Shown here in pieces: positions 28,384 to 36,402 of a stretch of 64,000 bases of DNA. The position numbers and the translations under genes were made by a program. The notes below the pieces were generated by a model. That model had not been told where the DNA came from and made no database searches. It worked only from the letters and a program-made list of their open reading frames with translations. This DNA is from Mucilaginibacter aurantiaciroseus (lineage in GTDB: Bacteria; Bacteroidota; Bacteroidia; Sphingobacteriales; Sphingobacteriaceae). How positions within the stretch are numbered: position 1 is the first letter of the stretch; each line of letters opens with the position of its first letter. Location of the stretch: assembly GCF_024055595.1 (NCBI RefSeq), contig NZ_JAMXOF010000003.1, positions 186,001 through 250,000 on the forward strand, read 5' to 3'.

Positions 28384-29274
28384 ATGACTTTTCATAAAGA
28401 AGGATATACATCACTTGCCTTAACCATACTGGTTATAGCACTACTTAATGCTGCTATATCATTTTACTTTTCCGATGCCCACGCGGTAAAATGGATAGTT
28501 TACATCCTGTCGTTTTTACTGTTTGTAACCATCGTACAATTTTTCCGCAACCCTAAATTTGTTATCACTACCAGCGAGAACCATATTTTGTGCCCTGCCG
28601 ATGGTAAAGTGGTTGTTATTGAAGAGGCAGACGAGACCGAATTTTTGAAAGACAGGAGGATTCAGCTATCGGTATTTATGTCGCCCGTAAACGTGCATGT
28701 AAACCGGAACCCTATAAGTGGTGTAGTAAAGTATTTTAAATACCACCCGGGTAAATACCTGGTGGCATGGCACCCAAAATCATCTACCGAGAACGAGCGT
28801 ACAACGGTTGTAACCGAGAACAGCCAAGGTGTACAAGTATTGTTCCGCCAAATAGCCGGCGCGCTTGCACGCCGCATTGTATGGTATGTTAAAGAAGGCG
28901 ATGTAGTTGAGCAAGGCCAGCAGTTTGGCTTTATTAAATTTGGGTCGAGGGTAGATCTGTTCCTGCCATTGGGTACTAAGATCAATGTGGAGCTTAACCA
29001 GGTTGTTAAAGGTGGCCGTACTATATTAGCCGAACTAACCAGCATGGCTACTACTACCGAAGTATCATCTGATGTTTTAGAAGACACCCATATTCCAGAT
29101 GTAGAAACACCACTATCTAACGGGCATGGCGAAGAGATATTGGTAATTGAGCATGATCTAAAGAATGAGCAACCCGTTGTAGTAAAAGCTCCCGCACCTG
29201 CCGCTGCTAAAAAACCTGCTGCAAAAGTACCTGCAAAACCAAAAACTGCCGTTAAGAAAACTGATAACAAATAA
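28384..29274 (+). CDS. psd: Phosphatidylserine decarboxylase with a lysine/alanine/proline-rich tail
   Basis: This enzyme turns phosphatidylserine into phosphatidylethanolamine. It self-cleaves to make a pyruvoyl group; the site here is Gly187-Ser188 in FIKFGSRVDLFLP, the LGST-equivalent of the short (Psd type II) family. Two membrane helices (about 9-29 and 35-55) are followed by the catalytic core (65-215). Short-form enzymes normally end near 215-225 residues; this one goes on to 296 with an acidic linker and a tail of VKAPAPAAAKKPAAK followed by further Lys/Pro/Ala. The tail looks like histone-H1-like or DNA/membrane-binding linkers. It ends the CPBP-DUF2007-cdsA operon and has its own terminator. 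Confidence 0.93.
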   Translation: MTFHKEGYTSLALTILVIALLNAAISFYFSDAHAVKWIVYILSFLLFVTIVQFFRNPKFVITTSENHILCPADGKVVVIEEADETEFLKDRRIQLSVFMSPVNVHVNRNPISGVVKYFKYHPGKYLVAWHPKSSTENERTTVVTENSQGVQVLFRQIAGALARRIVWYVKEGDVVEQGQQFGFIKFGSRVDLFLPLGTKINVELNQVVKGGRTILAELTSMATTTEVSSDVLEDTHIPDVETPLSNGHGEEILVIEHDLKNEQPVVVKAPAPAAAKKPAAKVPAKPKTAVKKTDNK

Positions 29275-29290
29275 CATTTTCGATATATTT

Positions 29291-29322
29291 AAAAGCCCTG
29301 GTGTAAACACATCGGGGCTTTT
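29291..29322 (+). terminator. Terminator of the cdsA-psd operon
   Basis: AAAAGCCC/GGGCTTTT stem continued by six more pairs (two of them G-U), loop AAAC, then TTTTTTG. It lies 17 bases after the psd stop. Confidence 0.88.
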
Positions 29323-29332
29323 TTGTTCCTTC

Positions 29333-29466
29333 ATGTCATTGCGAGCGATAGCGTGGCAATCTCAACATATCCGCCAGTCTCTTAAATTATTGCGCTATTA
29401 TCATCCCCCGCAATAACATGGATTACTTTGTCGCAATAAAAATGGTTCAACAGGCTCACAATGACA
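29333..29466. repeat. Degenerate REP-like palindromic element (ATGTCATTGCGAGCGA family)
   Basis: The left part (29333-29365) reads ATGTCATTGCGAGCGATAGC then GTGGCAATCTCAA and matches the element at 47687-47773 in the same order. The right arm is damaged; only a matching CACAATGACAA (about 29457) remains. This kind of short palindrome is scattered between genes in many Bacteroidota genomes. Confidence 0.75.
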
Positions 29467-29492
29467 ATTCTGAGTAAAATCTCAATCAACGC

Positions 29493-29526
29493 AAAAAAAC
29501 CCGCCCGTATTACAGGCAGGTTTGGT
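29493..29526 (-). terminator. Terminator of rplS
   Basis: On the minus strand the hairpin AAACCTGCC/GGCGGGTTT (one mismatch, loop about nine bases) is followed by seven T bases. It starts 39 bases after the rplS stop. Confidence 0.85.
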
Positions 29527-29564
29527 ATGCTTTTTATGGTATCCGCCTTGCGGCGAAAAGATAA

Positions 29565-29912
29565 TTAAACCCTTTTTGATTTGATACGAGCTGCTTTACC
29601 GGTAAGGGCGCGCAGATAGAACAATTTAGCGCGGCGTACTTTACCAACGCTGTTAACTTCGATTTTATCGATGTTTGGAGAGTTGATAGGGAATATACGC
29701 TCAACACCAATACCGTTAGAAACTTTACGTACTGTAAAGGTTTCGCTGTTACCAACACTGTTGCGTTGTAAACAAACACCCTGGTAAAGTTGGATACGTT
29801 CTTTGTTACCTTCTCTGATCTTATAATACACGCTAACAGTATCCCCAGCCTTAAACGACGGGAAGGTATTCTTAACTACTGATTGCTCTTCTACAAATTT
29901 TACTAAATCCAT
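29565..29912 (-). CDS. rplS: Large-subunit ribosomal protein L19
   Basis: The 115-residue product is full-length bL19, with [20 protein letters not shown], then [14 protein letters not shown] and the [17 protein letters not shown] core, ending [15 protein letters not shown] ([20 protein letters not shown]). L19 sits at the subunit interface next to L14. It lies 200 bases downstream of trmD on the same strand; the gap has no clear terminator and could hold its own promoter (TATAATTG at about 29960 on the minus strand is a weak candidate). Confidence 0.97.
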   Translation of the reverse strand: MDLVKFVEEQSVVKNTFPSFKAGDTVSVYYKIREGNKERIQLYQGVCLQRNSVGNSETFTVRKVSNGIGVERIFPINSPNIDKIEVNSVGKVRRAKLFYLRALTGKAARIKSKRV

Positions 29913-30112
29913 GATTTTTAGCCCTTAAAGCGATTTTTAACCCGTAAAAATCGGAGTGCAATTATAAGGATATTTTTTGAATTTTTAAAACCTATTTTAA
30001 AAATTTCCACAAATTGTTTTTTGTCCACACATCATGTGAGTTTTGGTTAATTATATGAATAGTTTTAAGGCGGTTAACTATACGCCACTTAACTATACAA
30101 CCACAAATCCGT

Positions 30113-30787
30113 TTACTCCAATAGATCGGGCCGGCGGGTTTTAGTGCGCTCCAATGCTTGTTCAAAACGCCATTTTTCCACCTCGGGGGTGTTGCCGCTT
30201 AGTAAAATTGCCGGTACCTTATGTCCGTTCCAATCGGCTGGGCGCGTGTAAACGGGGGCATCCAGCATATCATCCTGAAAAGAATCGGACAGGGCCGAGG
30301 TCTCATCGCTTAGCACACCCGGTATCAGCCTCACCACGGCATCAACCAGTACAGCTGCGGGCAGTTCGCCACCCGAGACCACATAGTCGCCTATAGAGAT
30401 CTCGCGTGTAACATAGATATCCCTGATGCGCTGGTCTATCCCCTTATAATGTCCGCAAAGTATAATTACGTTTTGTTTAATGGATAACTGGTTGGCTATT
30501 CCCTGGTTCAGCGTTTCGCCATCTGGCGACATAAAGATGATCTCGTCATACTCACGCTCACTTTTTAATTTTTCAATACAATCTGCAAAAGGCTGTATGG
30601 TCATCACCATTCCGCTGCCGCCGCCATACGGGTAATCGTCAACGCTTTTTTGTTTTGCTGTGGAGTAATCGCGCAGGTTATGCACCACAATTTCGGCCAC
30701 CCCCTTTTTTTGGGCGCGCTGTAAAATAGAATGGGCGAACGGGCTTTCCAGCAAGCCGGGCAAAACAGATATGATATCGAAACGCAT
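30113..30787 (-). CDS. trmD: tRNA (guanine37-N1)-methyltransferase
   Basis: TrmD methylates G37 next to the anticodon using S-adenosylmethionine and prevents frameshifting. The 224-residue product has the SPOUT trefoil-knot core: [43 protein letters not shown], and the C-terminal [20 protein letters not shown] segment. It belongs to the conserved rpsP-rimM-trmD-rplS set but is here separated from rimM by two small genes and 730 bases. Its start (ATG 30787) is 97 bases from the next gene's end. Confidence 0.97.
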   Translation of the reverse strand: MRFDIISVLPGLLESPFAHSILQRAQKKGVAEIVVHNLRDYSTAKQKSVDDYPYGGGSGMVMTIQPFADCIEKLKSEREYDEIIFMSPDGETLNQGIANQLSIKQNVIILCGHYKGIDQRIRDIYVTREISIGDYVVSGGELPAAVLVDAVVRLIPGVLSDETSALSDSFQDDMLDAPVYTRPADWNGHKVPAILLSGNTPEVEKWRFEQALERTKTRRPDLLE

Positions 30788-30884
30788 GGAGCAAAGATAC
30801 TTTTATTAGACACAGGAGTAAAGGATCAAGAACCAAGACTTTTTCTCTTGCTTCCTAATTCCACCACCACCCCCGGGCCTCTGT

Positions 30885-31085
30885 CTAATCCCCCTCTTCA
30901 AGTTCAAATATCGCTTCTACGGGTTTGCCAAATACGCGGGCTATTTTGAGGGATAGTACGGTTGATGGTACGAATTTATTACTCTTGATGGCATTGATGG
31001 TTTGGCGAGATACGCCGATGGCCTCTGCCAGGTCGGCTTGGGTTATATTTTTTATGGCGCGTTCTACACCCAGTGTGTTTTTCAT
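30885..31085 (-). CDS. Small XRE-family helix-turn-helix regulator
   Basis: The 66-residue product is almost only a Cro/CI-type DNA-binding domain: ERAIKNITQADLAEAIGVSR, QTINAIKSNKFVPSTVLSLK, then a short acidic end FELEEGD. Proteins of this size and sequence pattern commonly pair with a small membrane protein encoded directly upstream, as here (13 bases), and are thought to be its regulator. The pair interrupts the trmD cluster. The membrane partner appears broken, so the regulator may now act alone or be drifting. Confidence 0.9.
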   Translation of the reverse strand: MKNTLGVERAIKNITQADLAEAIGVSRQTINAIKSNKFVPSTVLSLKIARVFGKPVEAIFELEEGD

Positions 31086-31098
31086 GATGCGTCATTAT

Positions 31099-31534
31099 TT
31101 AAATTATTTCTTTTCCTGCATCCTTGTTCAGGCGAAAGATCATCCAGCGAAAACGGATGATAAAAAATATAAGGGGAACCCACACAGCTGTTAAGATAAC
31201 ATGTATCAATTCGTTGATATTAGTAAAATCACATAAACGGCCAGTTCAAATAACTTAAATATACCACCCATTGTAACGACTCTAATCTAATAAATGAGAT
31301 ATGTTCATCTTCTATTTTTTCTTTAGAAAATGCGATAAATATCAACCCAAAAAGCAATAGCAGTGCGGTAATATCATGCGAGAGTTTCATACCCGGCTCA
31401 AGGTCGTGATGTAGTTCCTGTGCAAAACAATGCGGATGCAACATTTTAAAAATGATTGCAAACAGTAAAATTGCTACAAAACAGAAGTAGCCAATACTTC
31501 GATAATAATGTGAAAACAAGAATCGTGAATTCAT
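31099..31534 (-). pseudogene. Small multi-helix membrane protein with probable frameshifts
   Basis: From ATG 31534 the frame gives MNSRFLFSHYYRSIGYFCFV, further hydrophobic segments, and EKIEDEHISFIRLESLQWVV, then ends at 31229 with YLNWPFM. The protein-like continuation lies in two other frames: FELAVYVILLIST and then ELIHVILTAVWVPLIFFIIR, FRWMIFRLNKDAGKEII up to a stop at 31099-31101, 13 bases before the XRE gene. Two one-base losses about 30 bases apart would restore a single protein of about 145 residues with four helices. If these are sequencing errors the gene is intact; otherwise it is a pseudogene or a truncated 101-residue protein. Confidence 0.6.
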
Positions 31535-31574
31535 ATTTGTAAAGTATTTTTGACAAATATTTTTCAAAATAAAA

Positions 31575-31596
31575 AAAGCGCTACAATGAGCGCTTT
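31575..31596 (-). terminator. Terminator of rpsP-rimM
   Basis: AAAGCGCT/AGCGCTTT hairpin with a six-base loop, followed on the minus strand by TTTTTTT. It is 23 bases after the rimM stop and cuts this cluster off from the XRE pair and trmD. Confidence 0.85.
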
Positions 31597-31618
31597 AAAA
31601 TATGTTGTTAAAAGAATG

Positions 31619-32149
31619 CTATTCTGATAAGTAAACATCCAGCAAGCCATCCGGCAGGGCAATATAGATCTCGCCGCTTTCAACATCAATACCTTTTATA
31701 ATATCCACATTTAGGGGGAACAACACTTCCTTACTTTTATAATTTACAGACGCGATCAATTGCTGCGGATATTCTACCACATCCAGTATCTCGCCAAGTT
31801 CGCCATGGTTTTCATCAACCGCAATAAAGCCTTTTACATCTTTAAGTGTAAATTCTTCCTTTTTCTTTTTAGGCTTTACCTTATTTGGCAGGTAAATATC
31901 CTTTTTCACCAGCATACTCGCCTTTTCAATGGTATCTACATCTTCGAGGTTTAAATATGCCTGGCTTTTTTGCAAATATTTGATAGAGCTAACAAAATAT
32001 GGCACCAGCTTACCGGCAATGTCTATAAATAGCGATTTAATCTTGATGGCCTCTGCATCCTCAAAATCAATATAAACCTGCATTTCGCCTTTAAGGCCTT
32101 TGGTTTTCAAAATGCTGCCAAGCCTAAAATATTCTGCCGTGTTTGTCAT
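31619..32149 (-). CDS. rimM: Ribosome maturation factor RimM
   Basis: RimM helps fold the head of the 30S subunit and binds S19. The 176-residue product has an N-terminal beta-barrel (YFRLGSILKTKGLKGEMQVY, replacing the usual GRIxKPHGLKGE pattern) and a C-terminal PRC barrel (about 98-170, FIAVDENHGELGEILDVVEY, then VDIIKGIDVESGEIYIALPDGLLD). It follows rpsP by 132 bases, which include a strong hairpin, and is itself followed by a terminator. Confidence 0.95.
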   Translation of the reverse strand: MTNTAEYFRLGSILKTKGLKGEMQVYIDFEDAEAIKIKSLFIDIAGKLVPYFVSSIKYLQKSQAYLNLEDVDTIEKASMLVKKDIYLPNKVKPKKKKEEFTLKDVKGFIAVDENHGELGEILDVVEYPQQLIASVNYKSKEVLFPLNVDIIKGIDVESGEIYIALPDGLLDVYLSE

Positions 32150-32169
32150 ATATAAATACGTTTAAATAA

Positions 32170-32201
32170 CAATGGCGAAAGACACTTGTCTTTCGCCATT
32201 G
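32170..32201 (-). terminator. Perfect hairpin between rpsP and rimM
   Basis: CAATGGCGAAAGAC and its exact complement form a 14-bp stem with a four-base loop, 20 bases before the rimM start. On the minus strand it is followed by TTATTTAAA, a weak T tract. It may be a partial terminator that lowers rimM output against rpsP, or an mRNA processing site. Confidence 0.65.
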
Positions 32202-32281
32202 TAGAATCAAGACCTCCGGATTCAGGAACCAAGACGCTTTGTCTTGTCTCTTGCTTCTTTATTTCTTGCTTTTTCTAATAA

Positions 32282-32833
32282 TTATTCAGCTTTTTCTGCT
32301 TCGCCTTCAGTATCAGCAGCTGCTTCTTCTTCAGCTGGTGCTTCAGAAACTTCTTCTTCTACTTCTTCGGCAACAGGAGCATTTTTAGCAGCAATAGCTG
32401 CAGCTTTATCTTCTTTCTTTTTCGCTTCAGCAATTAAAGCCAATTTACGGGCTTCGTCTTTTGCAGCGTTAAGGTTTGATTTTTTACCTGTTATTTTACC
32501 GTCTTTTTGGTCTAACCACTCAGCAAATTTAGTTTCTGCCTGCTCTTCGGTTAAAGCACCTTTTTTAACACCACCTTGTAAGTGTTTTTTGTATAATACG
32601 CCTTTGTAAGATAGTATTGCACGGCAAGTGTCTGTTGGTTGTGCGCCATTGTTTACCCACTCAAGCGTTTTCTCGAAGTTGATATCAATTGTAGCCGGGT
32701 TTGTGTTAGGGTTGTATGAACCTACACGCTCAATAAAACGACCGTCTCTTGGAGCACGGGCATCTGCTACTACGATGTAATAAAAGGGCTTACCTTTTTT
32801 ACCGTGTCTTTGCAGTCTAATTTTAGTTGCCAT
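32282..32833 (-). CDS. rpsP: Small-subunit ribosomal protein S16 with acidic tail
   Basis: bS16 is a 30S assembly protein. The N-terminal 85 residues are the S16 domain ([44 protein letters not shown]). The product has 183 residues, about twice the minimal length, because of a lysine- and alanine-rich middle and a tail of Glu/Ala repeats ([16 protein letters not shown]), a lengthening that is usual in Bacteroidota. It leads the cluster; a TACCTTTG box lies 54 bases upstream and the leader holds a hairpin. Confidence 0.96.
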   Translation of the reverse strand: MATKIRLQRHGKKGKPFYYIVVADARAPRDGRFIERVGSYNPNTNPATIDINFEKTLEWVNNGAQPTDTCRAILSYKGVLYKKHLQGGVKKGALTEEQAETKFAEWLDQKDGKITGKKSNLNAAKDEARKLALIAEAKKKEDKAAAIAAKNAPVAEEVEEEVSEAPAEEEAAADTEGEAEKAE

Positions 32834-32860
32834 TCTTTTGTTTTTATGTATTCAACATTG

Positions 32861-32884
32861 TCCCCGGAGTTCTTTCTGCGGGGA
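32861..32884 (-). promoter_or_regulatory. Hairpin in the rpsP leader
   Basis: Between the -7 box and the ATG the leader RNA can form TCCCCGCAG/CTCCGGGGA (one mismatch, loop AAAGAA), about 30 bases before the start codon. A regulatory role, for example feedback by S16, is only a guess. Confidence 0.4.
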
Positions 32885-32886
32885 TG

Positions 32887-32894
32887 CAAAGGTA
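32887..32894 (-). promoter_or_regulatory. -7 box TACCTTTG of the rpsP promoter
   Basis: A perfect TAnnTTTG on the minus strand, with a TTTT-type -33 candidate 19 bases upstream. It would give an mRNA leader of about 50 bases. Confidence 0.65.
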
Positions 32895-33055
32895 TAAATT
32901 ATTATTTATATTTAAAAGGCTTATAATTAATTAGGTGAAGGTTTTAAACTTGCCGAAAGCGGAGCAATGCATCAATTCCTCCTTGGGACGGGTGCGGTAG
33001 GAATGAGAAGTGGCCCGGAGGGATTAGCAGCTTTACAAGCTCATTTTGCGCTTTA

Positions 33056-33092
33056 AAGATAACGGCCGCTTAAATTGAGCGGCTGTTATCTT
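33056..33092 (-). terminator. Terminator of pfkA
   Basis: A 15-bp stem with one G-U pair (AAGATAACGGCCGCT/AGCGGCTGTTATCTT), loop of seven, 17 bases after the pfkA stop. The 170 bases between here and the rpsP promoter hold nothing I recognise. Confidence 0.8.
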
Positions 33093-33108
33093 GTATATCA
33101 GTCCAACC

Positions 33109-34086
33109 TTAAATCGCCAGTATCTCTACTATCTTTAAAAAGTCGGGGTTAATTTCCACGTTATGCTTGCAGGCATGCTCAAACGGAGTGTATGAAATTT
33201 CGTTGTGGATAACGCCAATCATTTCGTTACGGTGCCCATCTTTTAATGCTTCAACAGCAGCAACGCCAACACGGCTTGCTAATACCCTGTCCTGGCATGA
33301 CGGGCGGCCACCACGCTGAATGTGACCAAGGATAGAAACCCTGGTATCGTAATGTGGGAAACGCTCCTTAACATGCCTACCTATCTCGAACGCACCACCG
33401 GCATCGTCACCCTCGGCAACAATAACAATTTTCGATAGCTTGTCTTTACGGCCATGTTCAAGGCGTTCGCAAAGGGCATCGATATTGGTTTTACTTTCGG
33501 GGATCACAATGGCCTCTGCGCCCGATGCAATACCTGTACGCAGGGCAATTAAACCCGAATCGCGGCCCATTACTTCTACAATAAACACACGGTCGTGAGA
33601 TTCTGCAGTATCGCGGATCTTATCAACAGCGTCAATAACCGTATTAATGGCCGTATCGTAACCAATGGTAAAATCGGTACCAAAAAGGTCGTTATCAATA
33701 GTACCGGGTAAACCAACGATAGGGAAATCGTATTCTTCGCCAAAAATATGCGCACCGGTAAAAGTACCGTCGCCGCCTATGCCCACAAGGGCATCAACAC
33801 CATGTTTTATTAATTGATCGTAAGCCAATTTGCGGCCTTCAACAGTCCTGAATTGCTCACTGCGGGCTGTTTTAAGAATAGTACCGCCGCGCTGAATGAT
33901 GTTAGAAACAGATTTCCTGTCCATGGCAAAAAACTCGCCATTTATCATCCCCTCGTACCCCCTGCGGATACCGGTAACTTCAATGCCATAATAGATTGCG
34001 GAGCGTACTACCGCCCTGATAGCGGCGTTCATACCCGGTGCATCACCACCTGATGTAAAAACTCCAATGTTTTTGATCTGCGTCAT
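33109..34086 (-). CDS. pfkA: 6-phosphofructokinase (ATP-dependent)
   Basis: PfkA phosphorylates fructose 6-phosphate in glycolysis. The 325-residue product has the ATP/substrate loops GVFTSGGDAPGMNAAIR (about 8-24), GIGGDGTFTGA, the catalytic PGTIDNDLFGTD, VEVMGRDSGLIAL and GHIQRGGRPSCQDR, at the positions of the E. coli type (about 320 residues). GGDGT with Gly after the Asp points to ATP rather than pyrophosphate as donor. Single gene, preceded by the dsbD terminator. Confidence 0.97.
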   Translation of the reverse strand: MTQIKNIGVFTSGGDAPGMNAAIRAVVRSAIYYGIEVTGIRRGYEGMINGEFFAMDRKSVSNIIQRGGTILKTARSEQFRTVEGRKLAYDQLIKHGVDALVGIGGDGTFTGAHIFGEEYDFPIVGLPGTIDNDLFGTDFTIGYDTAINTVIDAVDKIRDTAESHDRVFIVEVMGRDSGLIALRTGIASGAEAIVIPESKTNIDALCERLEHGRKDKLSKIVIVAEGDDAGGAFEIGRHVKERFPHYDTRVSILGHIQRGGRPSCQDRVLASRVGVAAVEALKDGHRNEMIGVIHNEISYTPFEHACKHNVEINPDFLKIVEILAI

Positions 34087-34123
34087 TTTAAAAGGCGCTG
34101 TCGCTTTATAAGTGAAAAAAAAA

Positions 34124-34172
34124 GAACTTTACAAAAACCCTGTAGGTTAGCTACATCATTTTGGTAAAGTTC
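34124..34172 (-). terminator. Terminator of the birA-dsbD operon
   Basis: GAACTTTAC/GTAAAGTTC arms around a 31-base loop that has its own weak pairing; on the minus strand the hairpin runs into TTTTTTTTT. It lies 33 bases after the dsbD stop, just upstream of pfkA. Confidence 0.75.
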
Positions 34173-34204
34173 CGCGAATTTACATTAATTTTTTTAGTGC
34201 CTGC

Positions 34205-35932
34205 CTATTTTTTGTAAGCAGCAATACCACTATCGAGGTATTTTACAAAACTTTCAATGTTTGTTGCGCCTATCGGTTTAACCAGGGCTTTGCCCTTTTC
34301 GTTAATGATCACGTAGTAGGGCTGTGCGTTTGTGTCGTACTTAGATATCTCCAGATCGAGCCATTTACCGCCCAATGTGGTTATCTCCTTTTGTTGCACA
34401 GGTGAAGTGTACTGTTCTGCTTTTGGTAATTCTGTTTTATCATCAATTACCATCTGTAATATCACAAATTCGTTTTGCAGGCGCTTAAGCACTTCCGGGT
34501 TGGGCAATACATTTTGCTCCATTTCGCGGCAATTAACACAGTTCCATCCGGTAAAATCAATCAGGATGGGTTTATGCAATTCTTTCGAAAGCTGTATGGC
34601 CTGGTCGTAATCGTACCATTCGTCCAGCCCTTTTACCTTTGGCAGGCGTTTAAATAACTCTTCGTATTTTTTTATTTTGATGCTTGATGTATTCGCCGGT
34701 GTTGCAACAGCTGTACCACCACCACCGGATATATCAAAATCCTGCGTACTCAAAGGCGGCAGTAACGCGCTAATGGCTTTTAAAGGCGCGCCCCAAAGGC
34801 CGGGGATCATGTAAACAGTGAAGGCAAACATACCCATAGCAATAAAAGTACGTGTAACAGTTAAGTGCTGCACATCGCTATCATGCGAGAATTTGATCTT
34901 ACCTATGAGGTATAAGCTCATTAATATGCCAATGGCTATCCACAACGATAACACAACCTCGCGGTCAATCAGGTTCCAGTGGTAGGCAAGGTCTACGTTC
35001 GATAAGAATTTTAAAGCAAAGGCGATCTCTATAAAACCCAAAATAACCTTAACGCTGTTTAACCAGCCGCCAGACTTTGGCAGGCTTTTAAGCGCCGATG
35101 GGAACATGGCGAATATGGTGAACGGTAACGCAATTGCTAACGAAAAGCCGAACATCACCACCGCCGGCCCAAGCCTGTCGCCTTTTGTAAAAGCGCTTGA
35201 TAGTACACCACCTATAGCAGGCCCAGTACATGAAAAAGAAACCACTACCAATGTAGCCGCCATAAAGAAGATGCCGGCAAGGCCGCCTTTATCAGAGTTT
35301 GCATCCAGCTTGTTGGCTAACGAGCTTGGCAGCGTGATTTCAAACGCCCCCAGGAATGAAGCCCCGAACACGATCAGCATCAAAAAGAAAAAGAAATTGA
35401 AGATGCCGTTAGTAGCCAGGCCGTTCAATGCTGCCGGGCCAAAAATGATGGTGATCAGCAAGCCAAAAACCACATATATAAATATGATGGATAAGCCATA
35501 CAGGCAAGATTGCCATATCGCGTTAGCCCTTGTGCCCCCCCTTTTTGTGAAAAAGCTAACCGTTAAAGGCAGCATTGGGTAAACACATGGCAGTAAAAAT
35601 GCAGCGAAACCTCCTAAAAAGCCAATAATGAACAACTGCCAAAGGCTGGCAGACGCCTCAGTTGCAGCCTCGTCTTTTAATGTGGTATTTGTATCCGCAA
35701 CCGATGTTTTTGCTGAATCCCCTTTTACTTTATCAAGCGAGTCTGCTTTTTTCTTATTAGCGATGATTTGCTGCGATGCCGACGGTACATCCGTAAACTC
35801 CACATCGTTTGTAAACACGGTGTCGGCAGTTTGCGCTTTGGCTTGCTGTGGTGTTAGGGCCACAAAAGAAAACAGGATAACTAAAAATAGGAGCGCGTAC
35901 TTAAAAGAGCCGAGCGGGGTAGCTGAAGTCAT
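34205..35932 (-). CDS. dsbD: DsbD-type thiol:disulfide interchange protein (transmembrane plus thioredoxin domains)
   Basis: The 575-residue product carries electrons from cytoplasmic thioredoxin across the membrane. It has a signal or first helix, a low-complexity periplasmic linker (about 33-95), eight membrane helices (about 98-400) with GFAAFLLPCVYPMLPLTVSF and SFSCTGPAIGG (the two membrane cysteines), and a C-terminal thioredoxin-like domain with TGWNCVNCREME (the CVNC redox site). It lacks the N-terminal alpha domain of E. coli DsbD; that domain is encoded by the preceding gene, 17 bases upstream. Likely partners are periplasmic reductases and cytochrome c maturation factors. Confidence 0.93.
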   Translation of the reverse strand: MTSATPLGSFKYALLFLVILFSFVALTPQQAKAQTADTVFTNDVEFTDVPSASQQIIANKKKADSLDKVKGDSAKTSVADTNTTLKDEAATEASASLWQLFIIGFLGGFAAFLLPCVYPMLPLTVSFFTKRGGTRANAIWQSCLYGLSIIFIYVVFGLLITIIFGPAALNGLATNGIFNFFFFLMLIVFGASFLGAFEITLPSSLANKLDANSDKGGLAGIFFMAATLVVVSFSCTGPAIGGVLSSAFTKGDRLGPAVVMFGFSLAIALPFTIFAMFPSALKSLPKSGGWLNSVKVILGFIEIAFALKFLSNVDLAYHWNLIDREVVLSLWIAIGILMSLYLIGKIKFSHDSDVQHLTVTRTFIAMGMFAFTVYMIPGLWGAPLKAISALLPPLSTQDFDISGGGGTAVATPANTSSIKIKKYEELFKRLPKVKGLDEWYDYDQAIQLSKELHKPILIDFTGWNCVNCREMEQNVLPNPEVLKRLQNEFVILQMVIDDKTELPKAEQYTSPVQQKEITTLGGKWLDLEISKYDTNAQPYYVIINEKGKALVKPIGATNIESFVKYLDSGIAAYKK

Positions 35933-35949
35933 TTGTCTTATCTTAAATA

Positions 35950-36402
35950 TTATTTACCTAACGGGATAGAAAACTCAACCTCGTCTGGTGGAAGACATTT
36001 GGAATCGTTACAGGTCATAAACTCCAGCTTGCCTTTAACAGCAGAAGCCTTTGGCGATTTTAATTTAATTTTTTGTTGGAATATAACCGAGTTCTCAAAA
36101 TAGCCCACATTCATGTTAAACACCTTTTCGAAATGGGTAATGGGTTTTGGCTCGCTCGGTGTACCAACTATAGCATATTCTTTTGATGGCGCAAAGGTAA
36201 AGCTGGTTTTTATCGGGCCGCCTTCTTTAACGGTTTGCGAGTAAATGTGCCAGCCTTTGTCAATAGTGGCTTTTATTAAAACAACGGCTTCGGTAGCACT
36301 GGTTTTTTTGGCCGCGTATGACCATCTCACGTGCGATTCTACCTGTGCCTTGGCGGCAAAAGTGATCATTAATGCGGTAACCGCTAAAAGTAATTTTCTC
36401 AT
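35950..36402 (-). CDS. Stand-alone DsbD alpha domain (periplasmic)
   Basis: The 150-residue product has a signal peptide (cleavage after AKAQ) and then one immunoglobulin-like domain of the DsbD N-terminal type: WHIYSQTVKEGGPIKTSF, and the redox pair in LEFMTCNDSKCLPPDEVEF (Cys131, Cys136). It would receive electrons from the DsbD membrane/thioredoxin protein encoded next and pass them on. The gene's ATG overlaps the birA stop (TAATG), so translation is coupled. Confidence 0.9.
   Translation of the reverse strand: MRKLLLAVTALMITFAAKAQVESHVRWSYAAKKTSATEAVVLIKATIDKGWHIYSQTVKEGGPIKTSFTFAPSKEYAIVGTPSEPKPITHFEKVFNMNVGYFENSVIFQQKIKLKSPKASAVKGKLEFMTCNDSKCLPPDEVEFSIPLGK

Noticed and set aside
28662..29270. 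202-codon minus-strand frame opposite psd
   Set aside because: Shadow of the psd gene, whose catalytic motif and tail are on the plus strand.
32930..33050. Possible small gene with an AAGGAGG-like site on the minus strand before ATGCATTGC (about 32973-32990)
   Set aside because: The frame stops after 13 codons and Bacteroidota seldom use strong Shine-Dalgarno sites; nothing else supports it.
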